Source of the DNA: Varibaculum cambriense
Lineage (GTDB): Bacteria; Actinomycetota; Actinomycetes; Actinomycetales; Actinomycetaceae
Assembly: GCF_022133705.1 (NCBI RefSeq)
Contig: NZ_JAKNHJ010000021.1
Location: 1 to 41,985 of the forward strand
Length of the DNA: 41,985 nt
Direction of reading: 5' to 3'
Positions 41,665 to 41,985 of this stretch are shown here, one piece after another; the stretch's first letter is position 1, and every line of letters begins with the position of its first letter. The notes under the pieces were generated by a model that was not told where the DNA came from, searched no databases, and saw nothing but the letters and a program-made list of their open reading frames with translations. The translations under genes and the position numbers were made by a program.

Positions 41665-41716
41665 AAATCTCTACTTCCTTCTGCCTGGCGCGACGTACCG
41701 AAATTATCCGCGTGCG
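41648..41716 (-). pseudogene. BrnT toxin remnant (C-terminal tail)
   Basis: In a second frame overlapping the antitoxin start the minus strand encodes RTRIISVRRARQKEVEIYEQ and two more residues before TGA (41650-41648). This matches the C-terminal helix of BrnT toxins (usual form RIISARKATKRERRIYE). Upstream the frame stays open but no longer resembles BrnT, and the catalytic core is gone. The four-gene-end overlap with the antitoxin is that of an intact brnTA pair, so the toxin was deleted from its 5' side. Confidence 0.7.
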
Positions 41717-41757
41717 CCAATCCTCCTTGCATCCGAGACACCCCAAAATCCTAAAAA

Positions 41758-41789
41758 TCCCGCGACATATGCGGACATATGTCGCGGGA
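41758..41789. repeat. 14-bp-arm palindrome
   Basis: TCCCGCGACATATG and CATATGTCGCGGGA are perfect complements around CGGA. A degenerate version of the centre (CATGTGCGGACATTG) lies at the same distance before hairpin repeat copy 1, so the repeated unit probably includes it. Confidence 0.6.
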
Positions 41790-41798
41790 CATCACATT

Positions 41799-41866
41799 GC
41801 GGTATGTAAAACCGCTACGCGGCTTTACATACCGCTGCGTCAAAAATGCCCACAAGCGCAAGCGCT
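41799..41866 (+). repeat. 68-bp hairpin repeat, copy 2
   Basis: Same length and orientation as copy 1. GCGGTATGTAAAACCGC pairs with GCGGCTTTACATACCGC at 16 of 17 positions; one stem pair has changed from T-A to C-G on both sides relative to copy 1. The 31-base tail is identical. Confidence 0.85.
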
Positions 41867-41903
41867 TGGGGAATTTTTTCCTTGCGGTAGCGGTGGTGTG
41901 TGG

Positions 41904-41973
41904 TTTCAGGAGATGTGTCCGTTTTTCTTGGGGGTTGGGGTTTTAAGATCTTTCAGGACTTGTGTCCGCTTGT
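41904..41973 (+). repeat. Tandem direct repeats, possible insertion-sequence end
   Basis: TTTCAGGAGATGTGTCCG (41904) and TTTCAGGACTTGTGTCCG (41951) are direct repeats 47 bases apart. Multiple short repeats at a terminus recall IS21-like elements; the body would lie beyond the window. Nothing coding is visible from 41717 to the end. Confidence 0.35.
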
Positions 41974-41985
41974 AATAGGGAAAAA

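Noticed and set aside
41279-41866. Integron attC sites flanking a cassette
   Set aside because: The stems are too symmetrical, lack the RYYYAAC/GTTRRRY arrangement with extrahelical bases, and no integrase is present.
41712-41975. 87-codon plus-strand ORF at the right end
   Set aside because: It reads through the palindrome, hairpin repeat and direct repeats, with no binding site and no family pattern.

Overview
The window reads as chromosomal DNA of an actinobacterium, most likely a member of the Actinomycetaceae (a Varibaculum- or Mobiluncus-like genome would fit; the genus is inference). The grounds are a polyphosphate glucokinase, a DUF4011-type helicase relative, a wall-anchored protein with an LAxTG-like sorting signal, moderate GC, GTG/TTG starts, and several genes with a -10 box six bases before the start codon, as in leaderless mRNAs. 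Most of the window is conserved housekeeping DNA; the right end (about 34.9-42 kb) is accessory in character.

Layout, left to right. 0-4.8 kb: a 1401-residue SF1-helicase relative whose ATPase and nuclease motifs have all decayed, a small coupled ORF, and tRNA-Arg(CCT). 4.8-11.1 kb: a Pit phosphate permease with a candidate PHO box, an MFS exporter, tRNA-Ser(GCT) and an ABC exporter pair. 11.1-16.2 kb: the remnant of a DUF4352 protein, a giant coiled-coil/CAP-domain surface protein, tRNA-Asn(GTT), a hypothetical protein and tRNA-Met(CAT). 16.2-25.4 kb: pheS-pheT, a LacI-like sensor without a DNA-binding domain, map-ppgK, a membrane-anchored Pro/Thr-rich protein, and fumC.

25.4-34.8 kb: a minus-strand run glyA-folD-BMP lipoprotein-xthA preceded by a clear ZTP (pfl) riboswitch, a divergent amino-acid permease, a terminator region with two copies of a dispersed palindromic repeat (a third copy opens the window), a GCS2 ligase/glutamine amidotransferase pair and an RluA-type pseudouridine synthase.

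34.9-41.0 kb: a compact eight-gene minus-strand operon of visibly higher AT content: GntR/UTRA regulator, ECF S component, EcfT, two EcfA ATPases, a BtpA/SgcQ-family barrel protein, a cupin-like protein and a PfkB kinase. Most junctions overlap or nearly abut. A TTGACT-N17-TATTTT promoter precedes it, bracketed by two inverted repeats. I read it as a dedicated uptake-and-catabolism system for an unidentified small molecule; the two ATPases appear to form one canonical and one degenerate ATP site. This is the best candidate for an undescribed system here.

41.0-42.0 kb: an orphan BrnA-type antitoxin with only the C-terminal tail of its BrnT toxin left, two 68-bp direct repeats that fold into long hairpins, and sequences resembling insertion-sequence ends.
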